From a virus: a DNA stretch of 64,000 bases. This document shows, piece after piece, positions 34,085 through 42,013 of this stretch. The notes beneath the pieces are model-generated. The model saw nothing but the letters and a program-made list of their open reading frames with translations, ran no database searches and had not been told where the DNA came from. The stretch covers positions 93,657-157,656 of the IMG/VR virus record IMGVR_UViG_3300025459_000003; one strand, written 5' to 3'. The translations under genes were made by a program, and so were the position numbers. The number at the start of each line of letters is the position of its first letter. Within the stretch, counting starts at the first letter, position 1.

Positions 34085-34085
34085 C

Positions 34086-34436
34086 ATGCACACGATAAGC
34101 CAGGCCCAGTTGTTCGTGCTGGCGCTCCAGCTTTCCGACGCCCTGTACGGCAACAACCAATGGGGAGGGGACACGGCGGAAATCTACGCTTATACGCTCC
34201 AGAGAGCCAATCCCGCGGCGACATACGGCAAGGATACGTCCTTCGGGCGGGAGGCCCTGCGGAAGATTTCCCTCGAAGCGGGCAGGGCGCTGCGCCAGGT
34301 GCTGGAGCTGTTCTGCAAGGAAAAGGAATGCCGGGCGGAGGTGGACGGCGTGCCCCTCAAGAAGCTGGGGAAAAACTGGATGCTGGTCCATAGGAGCCAC
34401 GTCAGGATCATAAAGAAGAAGGAGCGGCGAGGATGA
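34086..34436 (+). CDS. Hypothetical protein
   Basis: 116 residues, mostly helical with a basic C-terminus. ATGA-linked to the next gene. Confidence 0.6.
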   Translation: MHTISQAQLFVLALQLSDALYGNNQWGGDTAEIYAYTLQRANPAATYGKDTSFGREALRKISLEAGRALRQVLELFCKEKECRAEVDGVPLKKLGKNWMLVHRSHVRIIKKKERRG

Positions 34437-35098
34437 CCAAGGGCAGGGAGCCAAAGGCAAGCATGTCGGCGAGCGGCAACCCCGTGCTGGAGGCGGCGGT
34501 CATGGAAATCAGCTTGGTGGCCGTTTCCGGCGTGCCCCAGGGAAAGGGGTACGTTTTCTATGCCGACAGGGCAAGGGCCGTGCTCAAGAAGCTGGTGGAC
34601 GACTGGACGACGGGGCCCGGTCCCTGCGGGATTCCTGGCCACATGTCGTACTGGGAGGGCCCGACCGGGCATGAGGACCATTGTTGTTGTTTCTCCTTGC
34701 CCGAGCTCATGGACGGCAACTACGGCACGCAGAAATGCAATTGCGGCTTCGAGAACGCGGGCTGCAGCAAATGCAGGTCCGGACAGTCGTTCGAGGCCGA
34801 GGTCGGCGCGTCGCGGGCCCTCAGGCCGGGGGAGACGTGGACGGGCATGGTCAGGTCCGCCTGCGAGGGCGAGCTGGGCATCCGCATCCCGCCGCTCGAC
34901 CCGGAAAAGTTCAAGCAAGGGTACATGGTCAGGGTGACGGTGGAATGCCTGGGGCCGAGGTGGAAGCCGTTCGAGCGGGCCTGCGGGGACATGCCCTGCG
35001 GGGAATGCGGCAAGTCCCTCTATTCCCACCCGCAGCCGATCAAGGAGGAATGCCCCACCATGGTCGAGGACTGCGGGGGAAGGTGGTGGAAGCTATGA
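34433..35098 (+). CDS. Cys-rich hypothetical protein
   Basis: 221 residues with many Cys/His (HEDHCCCF, CNCGFENAGCSKC, CGECGK), suggesting zinc sites or a disulphide-rich fold. Function unknown. Confidence 0.65.
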   Translation: MTKGREPKASMSASGNPVLEAAVMEISLVAVSGVPQGKGYVFYADRARAVLKKLVDDWTTGPGPCGIPGHMSYWEGPTGHEDHCCCFSLPELMDGNYGTQKCNCGFENAGCSKCRSGQSFEAEVGASRALRPGETWTGMVRSACEGELGIRIPPLDPEKFKQGYMVRVTVECLGPRWKPFERACGDMPCGECGKSLYSHPQPIKEECPTMVEDCGGRWWKL

Positions 35099-35493
35099 GG
35101 GAGATTCTCGTCCTGGTCGGTCTGGCAGCGGGATTCGTTTTGGCATTCGGGATATCATGGTCGCTCCATTGGACCCGCAGGGCATGGAAGGCCGACTGCG
35201 AGTATGCCGCCATCCGGGCCAAGGAGAGGCGGAACCTTGAGCTCGATGCCATAGGGGCGGCAAGGAATGCCCTCAGGGCATGGGGGCTCTGCCCCAGGTG
35301 CGGGACGGCCGATGGGCTGCTAGGAATCGACGGCACCCCAGAGAGCTCGGCGGATTATCGCTGGTGCGACGATGCGTTTCATGCCGTAGGGGAGTTCGAT
35401 AGGTGGCCAGTCGGGGAGGCGCATGCCAGGGCGGAACGGAAGCTCATAAAGTACGGCATGAGAATCCTAAGGGGGGTCAAGGAGGCATGCTGA
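35095..35493 (+). CDS. Membrane protein with CxxC
   Basis: 132 residues, N-terminal transmembrane helix (VLVGLAAGFVLAFGIS), then a helical domain with CPRC and DYRWCDDAFH. ATGA-coupled. Confidence 0.65.
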   Translation: MREILVLVGLAAGFVLAFGISWSLHWTRRAWKADCEYAAIRAKERRNLELDAIGAARNALRAWGLCPRCGTADGLLGIDGTPESSADYRWCDDAFHAVGEFDRWPVGEAHARAERKLIKYGMRILRGVKEAC

Positions 35494-35494
35494 C

Positions 35495-35752
35495 ATGGGC
35501 ATGATACTCGACACCAGGGACGACGTCCTTGGGCTGGAGGAACGGCGGGAGTCGTTCGTAGTGGTGGACAAGAAAAGGCTCTACCCCTGCGAGCAGGACC
35601 CGAGGCCGAAGGACCGGACCGTCCTTGCGGTCAAGTCGGAGTACATCTTCGCCAATGCGGACGGGGAGATAGAGGTTTCCAAGGAATTCTTGATCAAGCT
35701 GGTGGAGTTCTTCGGCCTGCCGGAGAACCGCGACATGCTCAGGAGAAAATAA
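35495..35752 (+). CDS. Small hypothetical protein
   Basis: 85 residues, soluble, unknown. The stop is followed directly by the next gene. Confidence 0.6.
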   Translation: MGMILDTRDDVLGLEERRESFVVVDKKRLYPCEQDPRPKDRTVLAVKSEYIFANADGEIEVSKEFLIKLVEFFGLPENRDMLRRK

Positions 35753-35753
35753 C

Positions 35754-36008
35754 ATGGGCCGGGGAATGTTGACCTTCAAGGAAACTATGAGGTTGACGGC
35801 AAGCGACGGGTGCGCCGTAAGGCGGCCCTACCCGAGGACGGCCCCATGCGCCGTGCTTTGCGAGGCGGACGGGGACCAAATCGTGGCCATGATCGGCCCC
35901 AACCCCATGGAAGGCGTGTGCGGGTACGGCGACACGCTGCCGGAGGCGCTGCGAAACCTGGCCAATGAGCTGGAGCGGGAAGTGGGGGAGGACCCGAAGA
36001 CGGGATGA
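35754..36008 (+). CDS. Small hypothetical protein
   Basis: 84 residues; an IGPNPMEGVCGYGDTLPEAL stretch recalls small phage proteins of unknown role. Confidence 0.6.
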   Translation: MGRGMLTFKETMRLTASDGCAVRRPYPRTAPCAVLCEADGDQIVAMIGPNPMEGVCGYGDTLPEALRNLANELEREVGEDPKTG

Positions 36009-36205
36009 CCTTCGCCATGAAGAAAAACGGGCGATACGAAGCGGGGCCAACGCCGCATGGGACGTGGGAAATCCGGGTGCTGGACGAGGACGGCACTTGG
36101 GTATTGGTTGTATGGGTGGACGAATCATCGGGGCTCGACGAGCACTGGGGGGCGTCGAACCCCGGTTTGTTTTACAAGGAAGGGTACGCCAAGGTATTTC
36201 CATGA
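36005..36205 (+). CDS. Small hypothetical protein
   Basis: 66 residues, beta-rich, ATGA-coupled on both sides. Confidence 0.55.
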   Translation: MTFAMKKNGRYEAGPTPHGTWEIRVLDEDGTWVLVVWVDESSGLDEHWGASNPGLFYKEGYAKVFP

Positions 36206-37149
36206 ACGAACATCTCTACGGCAAGCTCAAGCAGGCAATGGTCCAGTTCGGGAAGGTCGACCCCGACAGCGTCATCCTGGCATTCGCCTCGGGCTCCCGC
36301 TTGCACGGGGCAAGGCACGAGGGGGAGGGGGACCTCGATGTGGCGGGAGCGTTCATAGGACGCCCGCACGAGGAGCTGCGCCTGGACAGCGAGGACCCGA
36401 AGAAGGGGGGCCACGCCAGCGCCAGCACGTCCTCGGACAAGAGGAAGAACTCCAAGGACGACGTCGACGTGAAGGCCTACAGCCTCAGGCGGTGGGCGGG
36501 CCTGGCCCTGAAGGGGAACCCCGCCGCCCTGTCGTTTCTGTTCGTCCCGGACGAGGTCCGGGACATGTCCGTGGAGCCCAAGTGCATATGGTCCTGCCCA
36601 ACCGACGAGCAGCAATGCGAGTACCCGAAATGCCTGACGGAATGCCCGGACTTCGTCGGGGACAACGAATGCAAGCGCAGGAACAGGGAGGCGCACAGCC
36701 TGACGGCATGGGACCTCTTCGTCCTCCCGAACAAGGGCGTGTTCCTGGCGTCGAAGCATGCCAAGGCATTCCTGGGGCTGGGGAACGACCAGTTTGATCG
36801 GATGACGGAAAAGAACTGGGTGCGGACCCACATCTCCCCGGTCGTTCCCGCCACGCAAGGCTACAAGAGCAAGCCCGCCATGCACATGATAAGGGGGATG
36901 ATGGAAGGCATCGAGCTCCTGGGCACGGGAACCGTGACGTTTCCGAGGCCCGAGAAGGAGCTCCTCCTGGACATCAAGGAGGGAAGGATGAGCCTCCGGG
37001 AAATCCTGGACCTGTACAAGAGCCTGAGGGACAAGCTGAAGGAGGCGGAAAAGCGCTCGCCCCTCCCTCCGGAATGCGACAGGGAGGCCGCAGGCAGGCT
37101 GGTAGCGGACGCCATGCTCTGGCATTGGAAACTGAGGGGGTGGACATGA
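36202..37149 (+). CDS. RlaP-like nucleotidyltransferase
   Basis: 315 residues. The pol-beta core has GSRLHG then GDLDVAGAF (metal Asp pair), as in the RlaP (RNA-ligase-associated pol-beta) family, which established work ties to RNA repair with ligases. CPTDEQQCEYPKCLTEC may be a zinc knuckle. Role here: probably adding or trimming RNA ends during repair. Confidence 0.75.
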   Translation: MNEHLYGKLKQAMVQFGKVDPDSVILAFASGSRLHGARHEGEGDLDVAGAFIGRPHEELRLDSEDPKKGGHASASTSSDKRKNSKDDVDVKAYSLRRWAGLALKGNPAALSFLFVPDEVRDMSVEPKCIWSCPTDEQQCEYPKCLTECPDFVGDNECKRRNREAHSLTAWDLFVLPNKGVFLASKHAKAFLGLGNDQFDRMTEKNWVRTHISPVVPATQGYKSKPAMHMIRGMMEGIELLGTGTVTFPRPEKELLLDIKEGRMSLREILDLYKSLRDKLKEAEKRSPLPPECDREAAGRLVADAMLWHWKLRGWT

Positions 37150-37463
37150 AAGAGACCAACCTACGACCGATAGGGACCGAGTTCTGGATAGCATACCCCG
37201 TCAGCAGTGCAATCTCTCTTGGAAGGACACAGGAGAGGTTCCTGTACCGCATCGTCGCTCATGATGAGTGTGCATACTCACTCGACCCCGATAGCCTGAC
37301 CTACAAGACCGAAAGAATCGTCGCCATTGCATCGCAGGGCAGGCCGGTAATCGGCATGAGGTCCGTCGAGCTCTCGGATCGCACAATCATGGACTACGTC
37401 TTCGGCGAGTGGGAAGAGATAAGCTGGAAGGAAAGCGAGACTCCGCATCACGTGGAGCCATAG
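37146..37463 (+). CDS. Hypothetical protein
   Basis: 105 residues from the ATGA overlap; beta-rich, no family. Confidence 0.6.
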   Translation: MKETNLRPIGTEFWIAYPVSSAISLGRTQERFLYRIVAHDECAYSLDPDSLTYKTERIVAIASQGRPVIGMRSVELSDRTIMDYVFGEWEEISWKESETPHHVEP

Positions 37464-37486
37464 GAAAAGGAAGCGGGAGGATACCC

Positions 37487-37936
37487 ATGAAAGCAGCAAC
37501 GGCCAGGGCAGCGAGCGAACGGGCAGCGGAGGCCCCCCGCATCAAGAGGGAGAAGGAATCCGAGGAGCGCAGGTTCCGGGACAAGAAGGCGAAGTCCAAA
37601 AAACACAAGGATTTCTATGCAAGCCTTCTCAGGCACATTTACGCTTCCATCGACTATACAGTCAAGGATGGAAAGAAGTCCATCTCTCGGACCCTCGTAT
37701 CTGAGCACTGGGTAAGCGACAAGTCCGTCTATGGGGACTTCTTCAAGAGGTTCGAGTTCGCCAAGGAAGTCAAGCTAGTGCTGAGGAAGCTCCACAAGGA
37801 CGGCTACAAGGCAGTCATCGAGGGCAGGTGCGTGGAGCACGACACCAGCGCCGCCTACATGAATAGCGGCGGCGAGTGCGGCTCCGAGACGCCTTACCAT
37901 ACTTACGATAGCATCCTCGTAGTTTCCTGGGAGTGA
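37487..37936 (+). CDS. Hypothetical basic protein
   Basis: 149 residues with a highly charged N-terminus (KKAKSKKHKDF) and a possible DNA/RNA-binding first half. GCGGGAGGATACCC precedes the ATG. Confidence 0.65.
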   Translation: MKAATARAASERAAEAPRIKREKESEERRFRDKKAKSKKHKDFYASLLRHIYASIDYTVKDGKKSISRTLVSEHWVSDKSVYGDFFKRFEFAKEVKLVLRKLHKDGYKAVIEGRCVEHDTSAAYMNSGGECGSETPYHTYDSILVVSWE

Positions 37937-37939
37937 CTT

Positions 37940-38935
37940 ATGCCCACAAAAATCCTGATAACGGGCGGTGCGGGGTTCATCGGCCACCATTTCGTGGAGC
38001 ACGTCCTCAAGGCCACGGACTGGGACGTCGTCGTCCTGGACAAGCTCACCTACGCCTCCGAGGGGTTCGACCGGCTCAGGGACATCGAGGCGTTCGACAG
38101 CCGCAGGGTCAGGACATACCCGGTGGATTTGAGGTCCAGGGTGGGGGAGGGGCTGGAAAGGGAGCTAGGACACGTCGACTATTTGGTCCACATGGCCGCG
38201 GAGACCCACGTGGACAACTCGATTGCGGCCCCCCGCATATTCGTGGAGTCCAACGTCATGGGGACGTTCGAGATGCTGGAGCTGGCCCGACGCCTTCCCG
38301 GGCTCAGGCGGTTCCTCTACTTCTCGACCGACGAGGTCTTCGGCCCGGCCCCCAGGACCACGGCGTACAAGGAGTGGGACAGGTACAATTCCACCAATCC
38401 CTATGCCGCCACGAAGGCGGCTGGGGAGGAGCTCTGCCTGGCGTGGGCCAACACCTACAAGGTGCCGGTGATCGTGACCCATTGCATGAATGCGTTCGGG
38501 GAAAGGCAGCATCCGGAGAAGTTCATCCCCAAGGTCGTGAAGTCCCTGCTGAGGGGGACGACCATACCCATCCACGCGTCCCCGGACAGGAAAGTCTCGG
38601 GCAGCCGCTTCTGGATACACTGCCGCAACATCGCCTCGGCCGTCCTCTTCCTCCTGGCGAACGCGTCGTTCCGGCAGAAGTACAACATAGTGGGGGAGAA
38701 GGAAGTATCCAACCTCGAACTGGCGAAGAACATCGCCTCGGTGCTCGGGAGGGACCTGAGCTACGAGATGGTGGACTTCCATTCCTCCCGCCCGGGCCAC
38801 GACCTGCGCTACGGGCTGTGCGGGGACGCCATGTGGAACATGGGCTGGGAAGTCCCGATGAGCTTCGAGGACAGCCTGGCCAAGACCATCGGGTGGATGA
38901 CGAGCCCCGAACACATCCATTGGCTGGGGATGTAG
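37940..38935 (+). CDS. NAD-dependent sugar 4,6-dehydratase/epimerase
   Basis: 331 residues of the RmlB-type SDR family: GGAGFIG (residues 9-15), FSTDEVFG, YAATK (catalytic Tyr/Lys) and a C-terminal region with GSRFWIH. It would make a nucleotide sugar such as dTDP-4-keto-6-deoxyglucose, e.g. for glycosylating DNA or virion. No other sugar genes are adjacent. Confidence 0.85.
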   Translation: MPTKILITGGAGFIGHHFVEHVLKATDWDVVVLDKLTYASEGFDRLRDIEAFDSRRVRTYPVDLRSRVGEGLERELGHVDYLVHMAAETHVDNSIAAPRIFVESNVMGTFEMLELARRLPGLRRFLYFSTDEVFGPAPRTTAYKEWDRYNSTNPYAATKAAGEELCLAWANTYKVPVIVTHCMNAFGERQHPEKFIPKVVKSLLRGTTIPIHASPDRKVSGSRFWIHCRNIASAVLFLLANASFRQKYNIVGEKEVSNLELAKNIASVLGRDLSYEMVDFHSSRPGHDLRYGLCGDAMWNMGWEVPMSFEDSLAKTIGWMTSPEHIHWLGM

Positions 38936-38949
38936 CCGGGAGGCAAACG

Positions 38950-39261
38950 TTGGAACTATGGCTCGACGACATACGCAAGCCCCCGGATAGCTGGCAGAGC
39001 GACCACATCATCGTATGGGCTAAGACCGCCGCCGAGACCATTGCCCTGCTCAGGACGGGAGAAGTCACGTATGCCTCCCTGGACCACGACCTCGGGCTCC
39101 AGGAGGGCAACTCAGGCTATGCCGTGGTGTGCTGGATGGAGGAGAACGGCATCTGGCCGAAGGACGGCGTGGACGTCCATTCCATGAACGTGGTCGGCCG
39201 GAAAAGGATGGAGGCAGTCATCGAGAGGGCGTACGGAAGGATGGGGAGGGGACATGGATAG
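38950..39261 (+). CDS. Cyclic-phosphate processing receiver (cREC) protein
   Basis: 103 residues from a TTG with GGGAGG six bases upstream. LWLDDIRKPPD, SLDHDLG and VHSMNVVG match the cREC domain (PF20274-like), a receiver-fold family predicted from comparative genomics to process cyclic-phosphate ends in RNA repair. Confidence 0.72.
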   Translation: MELWLDDIRKPPDSWQSDHIIVWAKTAAETIALLRTGEVTYASLDHDLGLQEGNSGYAVVCWMEENGIWPKDGVDVHSMNVVGRKRMEAVIERAYGRMGRGHG

Positions 39262-39520
39262 GCGTGGGTTTTTGGGGATGTTCCTGGCAATTCCAGCCGC
39301 CGTGATGGCGGCGGGCACGCTGCCTTTCGACAATGGGCCCTGGCCCGCGCCGACCGTGCCGGTCCCCTACCTCCCGCTGTACAGTTGCCCGACGATAAGC
39401 CTCCAGAGGATGCGGGACATGAGGATTCTGCGGTATTGCGTCAACGACGCCAAACTCGCAGTGCTGAGGGAACATTGGCCGATGAAGATGAGAACGGAGG
39501 GGGAGAATGCGATACCATGA
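39254..39520 (+). CDS. Tat-type exported small protein
   Basis: 88 residues beginning MDRRGFLGMFLAIPAAVMA, a twin-arginine-like signal. The mature part has two Cys. Exported through the host Tat route if recognised. Confidence 0.6.
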   Translation: MDRRGFLGMFLAIPAAVMAAGTLPFDNGPWPAPTVPVPYLPLYSCPTISLQRMRDMRILRYCVNDAKLAVLREHWPMKMRTEGENAIP

Positions 39521-39650
39521 CCCGGAAAAGGACTCGCTGGAATACCGGCAAAGGCACCGCCTGAACAAGGAGACCGAAATCCGCAGGGCCAGGAACCGCT
39601 CCAAGAATAAAATGCAGAAGGCGTCGCGAAGGCACAATCGGAGACGGTAG
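39507..39650 (+). CDS. Small basic peptide
   Basis: 47 residues, Arg-rich C-terminus, overlapping the end of the previous gene; GGAGGGGGAGA precedes the ATG. Confidence 0.5.
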   Translation: MRYHDPEKDSLEYRQRHRLNKETEIRRARNRSKNKMQKASRRHNRRR

Positions 39651-39662
39651 AGGAAGGCGGGA

Positions 39663-40103
39663 ATGGGCGGCCATAGATTTCAAAGGAAGGCGCACGCCGA
39701 CTATGCCATCGCGGCCTACGGGTCGGAGCTTGCCGGGGACATCCTGAACTGCGAAGTCTGCGGCAGGCCGTACGAGGAGCACGACCACGGAGACGTGGAA
39801 ACCAAGGACAAGGGGGGAAAGGCAATGAAAAGGGAAGAAGCATTGAAGCTGATCGACAGGGAGCGGGAGGCCCAGGATAGGGAATGGCCGAGGGACGCAT
39901 ACAGGAGGCAGCTCTACTCCACCATCCCCCCGCACATCCTCCTGCTGGAGGAGCAGGTAGCGAAGCTCCGGTCCGACTGGTACAGGTCCGAGCGGGAGGA
40001 CTGCCTGGACCGCATCGTCAAGACGGCGGCAATCGCCCTCCGGGCGCTGGAGGAGATAGTCCCGGAGGGGTGCCCCGTCCCGGACAGCGAGAAGGCGGCA
40101 TGA
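39663..40103 (+). CDS. Hypothetical protein
   Basis: 146 residues; CEVC near residue 30 and a helical C-terminal half with PHILLLEEQVAKL and YRSEREDCLDRIV, typical of small phage proteins with an acid-base helix. GGAAGGCGGGA precedes the ATG. Confidence 0.65.
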   Translation: MGGHRFQRKAHADYAIAAYGSELAGDILNCEVCGRPYEEHDHGDVETKDKGGKAMKREEALKLIDREREAQDREWPRDAYRRQLYSTIPPHILLLEEQVAKLRSDWYRSEREDCLDRIVKTAAIALRALEEIVPEGCPVPDSEKAA

Positions 40104-40153
40104 CGACGCTTGCCAACGACGAGGACGTCCAGTTCAGCGACAAGCTGGTCTAG
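40100..40153 (+). CDS. Candidate 17-residue peptide
   Basis: ATGA overlap with the gene before, TAG just upstream of the array-2 promoter. May be a chance ORF. Confidence 0.3.
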   Translation: MTTLANDEDVQFSDKLV

Positions 40154-40168
40154 CCGAAAAAGATTTCC

Positions 40169-40197
40169 TTGAATTTTTCGCCTACGGGAGGTATTAT
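40169..40197 (+). promoter_or_regulatory. Strong promoter of ncRNA/tRNA array 2
   Basis: TTGAAT at 40169-40174, 17-base spacer, TATTAT at 40192-40197. Nearly identical to the array-1 promoter over about 40 bases, pointing to a common origin and shared regulation. Confidence 0.85.
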
Positions 40198-40203
40198 ATG
40201 GAT

Positions 40204-40569
40204 GGCAGGAGGAATCCTGGCCAGTACCAGTCCATACGGGTTCGCATCGGGCGATGGTTTCCCGCGAGTCGCCGGGGTCGAAGCTAGGAGTGGGCGGCCC
40301 GGTAGGGCCGTGAAAGCGGCCCGCATCAAAACTTCGACTATGAGACTGGTATTTAGACGGTGGAGATGCCGGACGAAAGAGTTACCCGGTCGACCGTCGA
40401 AGAGAGCGAAATGCGAAACAGGAAACCCAATCCGATGCAGTGGCAGCCCAAGCGGAACCATTTCCGCCCGGGCTACGGTGGGCCTCCTTTCGCAGGCAGC
40501 GCGTAGGAAGCGCAAAGCGAACAGAGATTTGAGGCCCGCCGGGAGGATTTCGGCGGGCCTTTTGCTTTT
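40204..40569 (+). ncRNA. Structured non-coding leader RNA 2
   Basis: About 365 bases between the promoter and an intrinsic terminator, without a supported ORF. Nested long-range helices: TACCAGTC (40225-40232) with GACTGGTA (40344-40351) enclosing GTCGAAG (40277-40283) with CTTCGAC (40332-40338), and a GGCCG/CGGCC hairpin. It has the same genetic position as leader 1 but little direct sequence identity. Confidence 0.7.
40532..40569 (+). terminator. Intrinsic terminator
   Basis: AGGCCCGCCG / CGGCGGGCCT, ten pairs, nine-base loop, then TTTTGCTTTT. Confidence 0.9.
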
Positions 40570-40667
40570 GGGCGGGATAGATGGGAGGCGGTGAGCAGGA
40601 TAGGCTGGGGCGACCCAAGCACTGCGGGCCTCCCGAACGGCGTGAAGTCCCCGCTCCAGGATTAAGA

Positions 40668-40690
40668 CGCCCCGAGGGAAGGACGGGGCG
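40668..40690 (+). other. Hairpin upstream of tRNA-His
   Basis: CGCCCCG / CGGGGCG, seven pairs, nine-base loop, six bases before the tRNA-His start. Confidence 0.5.
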
Positions 40691-40696
40691 CAGGAT

Positions 40697-40771
40697 GTGG
40701 CCGAACCCAAACGGCGCGGGGGCTGGCTGTGAACCAGCTTCTAGTCGGTTCGACTCCGACCGGTCACCCCA
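40697..40771 (+). tRNA. tRNA-His(GTG) without encoded G-1
   Basis: Acceptor GTGGCCG / CGGTCAC with C73 and CCA, anticodon arm GCTGG-CTGTGAA-CCAGC, T-arm GTCGG-TTCGACT-CCGAC. Bacterial tRNA-His genes normally encode G at -1, needed by HisRS; here -1 is T. This fits a need for the phage Thg1 at 27810. Confidence 0.9.
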
Positions 40772-40776
40772 GTGGG

Positions 40777-40896
40777 GGGATCAACAGGGTCAGGGCGGTT
40801 AAAGTGAGCCGCGCTCCAGACGTGGGCCGGTGCCCACGGGCAGCAGGAGCCGCCCATCCTTGCGGGACGCGGGTTAACCTGCACTCGGTTGATCCC
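40777..40896 (+). ncRNA. Closed-stem structured element
   Basis: GGGATCAAC / GTTGATCCC closes a 120-base domain with nested GGGCGG/CCGCCC and GTGGGC-CGGT-GCCCAC hairpins. No ORF and no tRNA cloverleaf. Unknown type. Confidence 0.45.
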
Positions 40897-40903
40897 AGGA
40901 ATT

Positions 40904-41019
40904 GCGGCGGAAAGTTGCTGGCAAGTCGATCCAGGCTGGGCGGGGACCTAAAAAGTACCCGGGAGTCATGACCCGGAGAAACCCAGGCCGCCCCGGATAT
41001 CGTGACCAGTGGACGCCGC
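40904..41019 (+). ncRNA. Closed-stem structured element
   Basis: GCGGCG / CGCCGC encloses further complementary segments including CCGGG-AGTCATGA-CCCGG. Similar in size and layout to the element before it. Confidence 0.4.
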
Positions 41020-41030
41020 CCTTAGATTGA

Positions 41031-41106
41031 GGTCCCGTCGTCCAAATGGAGAGGGCATAGCCCTCCGAAGGCTAGAATCCCGGTCCGAGTCCGGGCGGGA
41101 CCTCCA
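41031..41106 (+). tRNA. tRNA-Arg(CCG)
   Basis: Perfect acceptor GGTCCCG / CGGGACC, T73, anticodon arm TAGCC-CTCCGAA-GGCTA, CCA encoded. Confidence 0.88.
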
Positions 41107-41126
41107 GGATTGAAGGAGGATGATTC

Positions 41127-41201
41127 GCTCCCATAGCTCAGCGAAAGAGCGCTCGCCTTCGAAGCGAGGGGACGCAGGTCAAAGTCCTGCTGGGAGCACC
41201 A
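41127..41201 (+). tRNA. tRNA-Arg(TCG)
   Basis: Acceptor GCTCCCA / TGGGAGC, anticodon arm CTCGC-CTTCGAA-GCGAG, CCA encoded. T-loop TCAAAGT is unusual. Confidence 0.9.
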
Positions 41202-41217
41202 AAATTGAATGGGTTGT

Positions 41218-41296
41218 GCCCCCGTAGCTCAGCCCGGACCAGAGCGCTCCGCTACGAACGGAGAGGTCGTGGGTTCAAATCCGACCGGGGGTACCA
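41218..41296 (+). tRNA. tRNA-Arg(ACG)
   Basis: Acceptor GCCCCCG / CGGGGGT with a G-U first pair, anticodon arm CTCCG-CTACGAA-CGGAG, CCA encoded. Needs host TadA to convert A34 to inosine. Confidence 0.9.
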
Positions 41297-41302
41297 GTTC
41301 TT

Positions 41303-41367
41303 GGCGGATGGCCACGCCATCGATCCTGCCTGGGGGCAGGGGAGGCGACTGGCCGGTTGGTTCCGCC
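41303..41367 (+). ncRNA. Closed-stem structured element
   Basis: GGCGGA / TCCGCC, inner GGCC/GGCC and hairpin CCTGCC-TGGG-GGCAGG. 65 bases, no tRNA features. Confidence 0.4.
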
Positions 41368-41379
41368 GGAACGCATTGC

Positions 41380-41453
41380 TGGCATGTCATCCAACGGTAG
41401 GATGCCCGGCCGTTACCCGGAGAATGGGGGTCCGACTCCCTCCGTGCCAGCCA
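41380..41453 (+). tRNA. tRNA-Asn(GTT), C33
   Basis: Acceptor TGGCATG / CGTGCCA, G73, anticodon loop CCGTTAC, T-loop TCCGACT, CCA encoded. C33 and one anticodon-stem mismatch make it less standard than the next Asn gene. Confidence 0.7.
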
Positions 41454-41482
41454 AGGATTGGAAGAGGAGGAAGGCTCAGCGT

Positions 41483-41557
41483 TCCTGGGTAGCTCAACGG
41501 TAGAGCATACGGCTGTTAACCGTAGCGTTGGGGGTTCGATTCCCTCCCCAGGAGCCA
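41483..41557 (+). tRNA. tRNA-Asn(GTT)
   Basis: Acceptor TCCTGGG / CCCAGGA, G73, anticodon arm TACGG-CTGTTAA-CCGTA, canonical T-loop, CCA encoded. Confidence 0.93.
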
Positions 41558-41575
41558 AAAATCGAAAGGCAATGT

Positions 41576-41656
41576 TGGCGCGAAAAGGGAGGCGAGCACG
41601 CCTCGCCCGGTCCTCGAAGCTCCGGGGCGAATGTCCGTGGAAGCCGGGCTGCGCCA
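41576..41656 (+). ncRNA. Closed-stem structured element
   Basis: TGGCGC / GCGCCA closes an 81-base stretch with a GAGGCG-AGCA-CGCCTC hairpin. No D-, anticodon- or T-arm, so not a tRNA. Confidence 0.4.
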
Positions 41657-41665
41657 GCTAGGTTC

Positions 41666-41744
41666 GGAGTCGTAACTCAAACGGGTCAAGAGTAGCCGCC
41701 TTTTAAGCGGAAGGCTGCGGGCCCCCAATCCGCCGACTCCACCA
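41666..41744 (+). tRNA. tRNA-Lys(TTT), aberrant T-loop
   Basis: Acceptor GGAGTCG / CGACTCC, A73 and CCA, anticodon loop CTTTTAA. The T-loop reads CCCCCAA instead of TTCGANT, which may impair folding or modification. Confidence 0.75.
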
Positions 41745-41755
41745 AGTTTCGACGT

Positions 41756-41831
41756 GCGCTCGTAGCTCAACTGGCAGAGCAGCGGCCTCTTAAGCCGAAG
41801 GTTGCAGGATCGTCCCCTGTCGGGCGCACCA
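41756..41831 (+). tRNA. tRNA-Lys(CTT)
   Basis: Acceptor GCGCTCG / CGGGCGC (one G-U), anticodon arm GCGGC-CTCTTAA-GCCGA, CCA encoded. T-loop ATCGTCC is atypical. Confidence 0.85.
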
Positions 41832-41837
41832 GGATTT

Positions 41838-41914
41838 GCCTCCTAAGCCGATGCGGTGCATGGCGTTCGCCTGAAGAGCGAGAGAACCCCGTTCGACTCG
41901 GGGAGGGGGCACCA
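41838..41914 (+). tRNA. tRNA-Phe(GAA)
   Basis: Acceptor GCCTCCT / AGGGGGC with one wobble, anticodon loop CTGAAGA, T-loop TTCGACT, CCA encoded. Confidence 0.88.
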
Positions 41915-41918
41915 GGAT

Positions 41919-42000
41919 TGCAGGGGAGTGGATCGGATACGGAGACCACGCCAGCCCCATAAGCTGGAAATTGCGGGTTCGACTCCCGTCTCTGCTACCA
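41919..42000 (+). tRNA. tRNA-Met/Ile(CAT) with 1-72 mismatch, C33
   Basis: Anticodon arm CCAGC-CCCATAA-GCTGG, T-arm GCGGG-TTCGACT-CCCGT, CCA encoded. The first acceptor pair is a T-T mismatch, and position 33 is C. Elongator Met, Ile2 or a second initiator-like form cannot be decided. Confidence 0.7.
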
Positions 42001-42013
42001 ATTGAGGGATTGC

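Noticed and set aside
37933-38940. Large alternative ORF in front of the cREC gene
   Set aside because: Its first ~340 codons are the out-of-frame translation of the dehydratase; the real start is the TTG at 38950.
17582-40569. tmRNA, RNase P RNA, 6S or T-box identity of the two leaders
   Set aside because: No tRNA-like acceptor with CCA, no RNase P conserved core, no T-box sequence; size and context alone are not enough.
40777-40896. 5S rRNA-like element (120 bases with closing helix)
   Set aside because: Size matches, but the conserved 5S loop sequences (e.g. CCGAAC) are missing.
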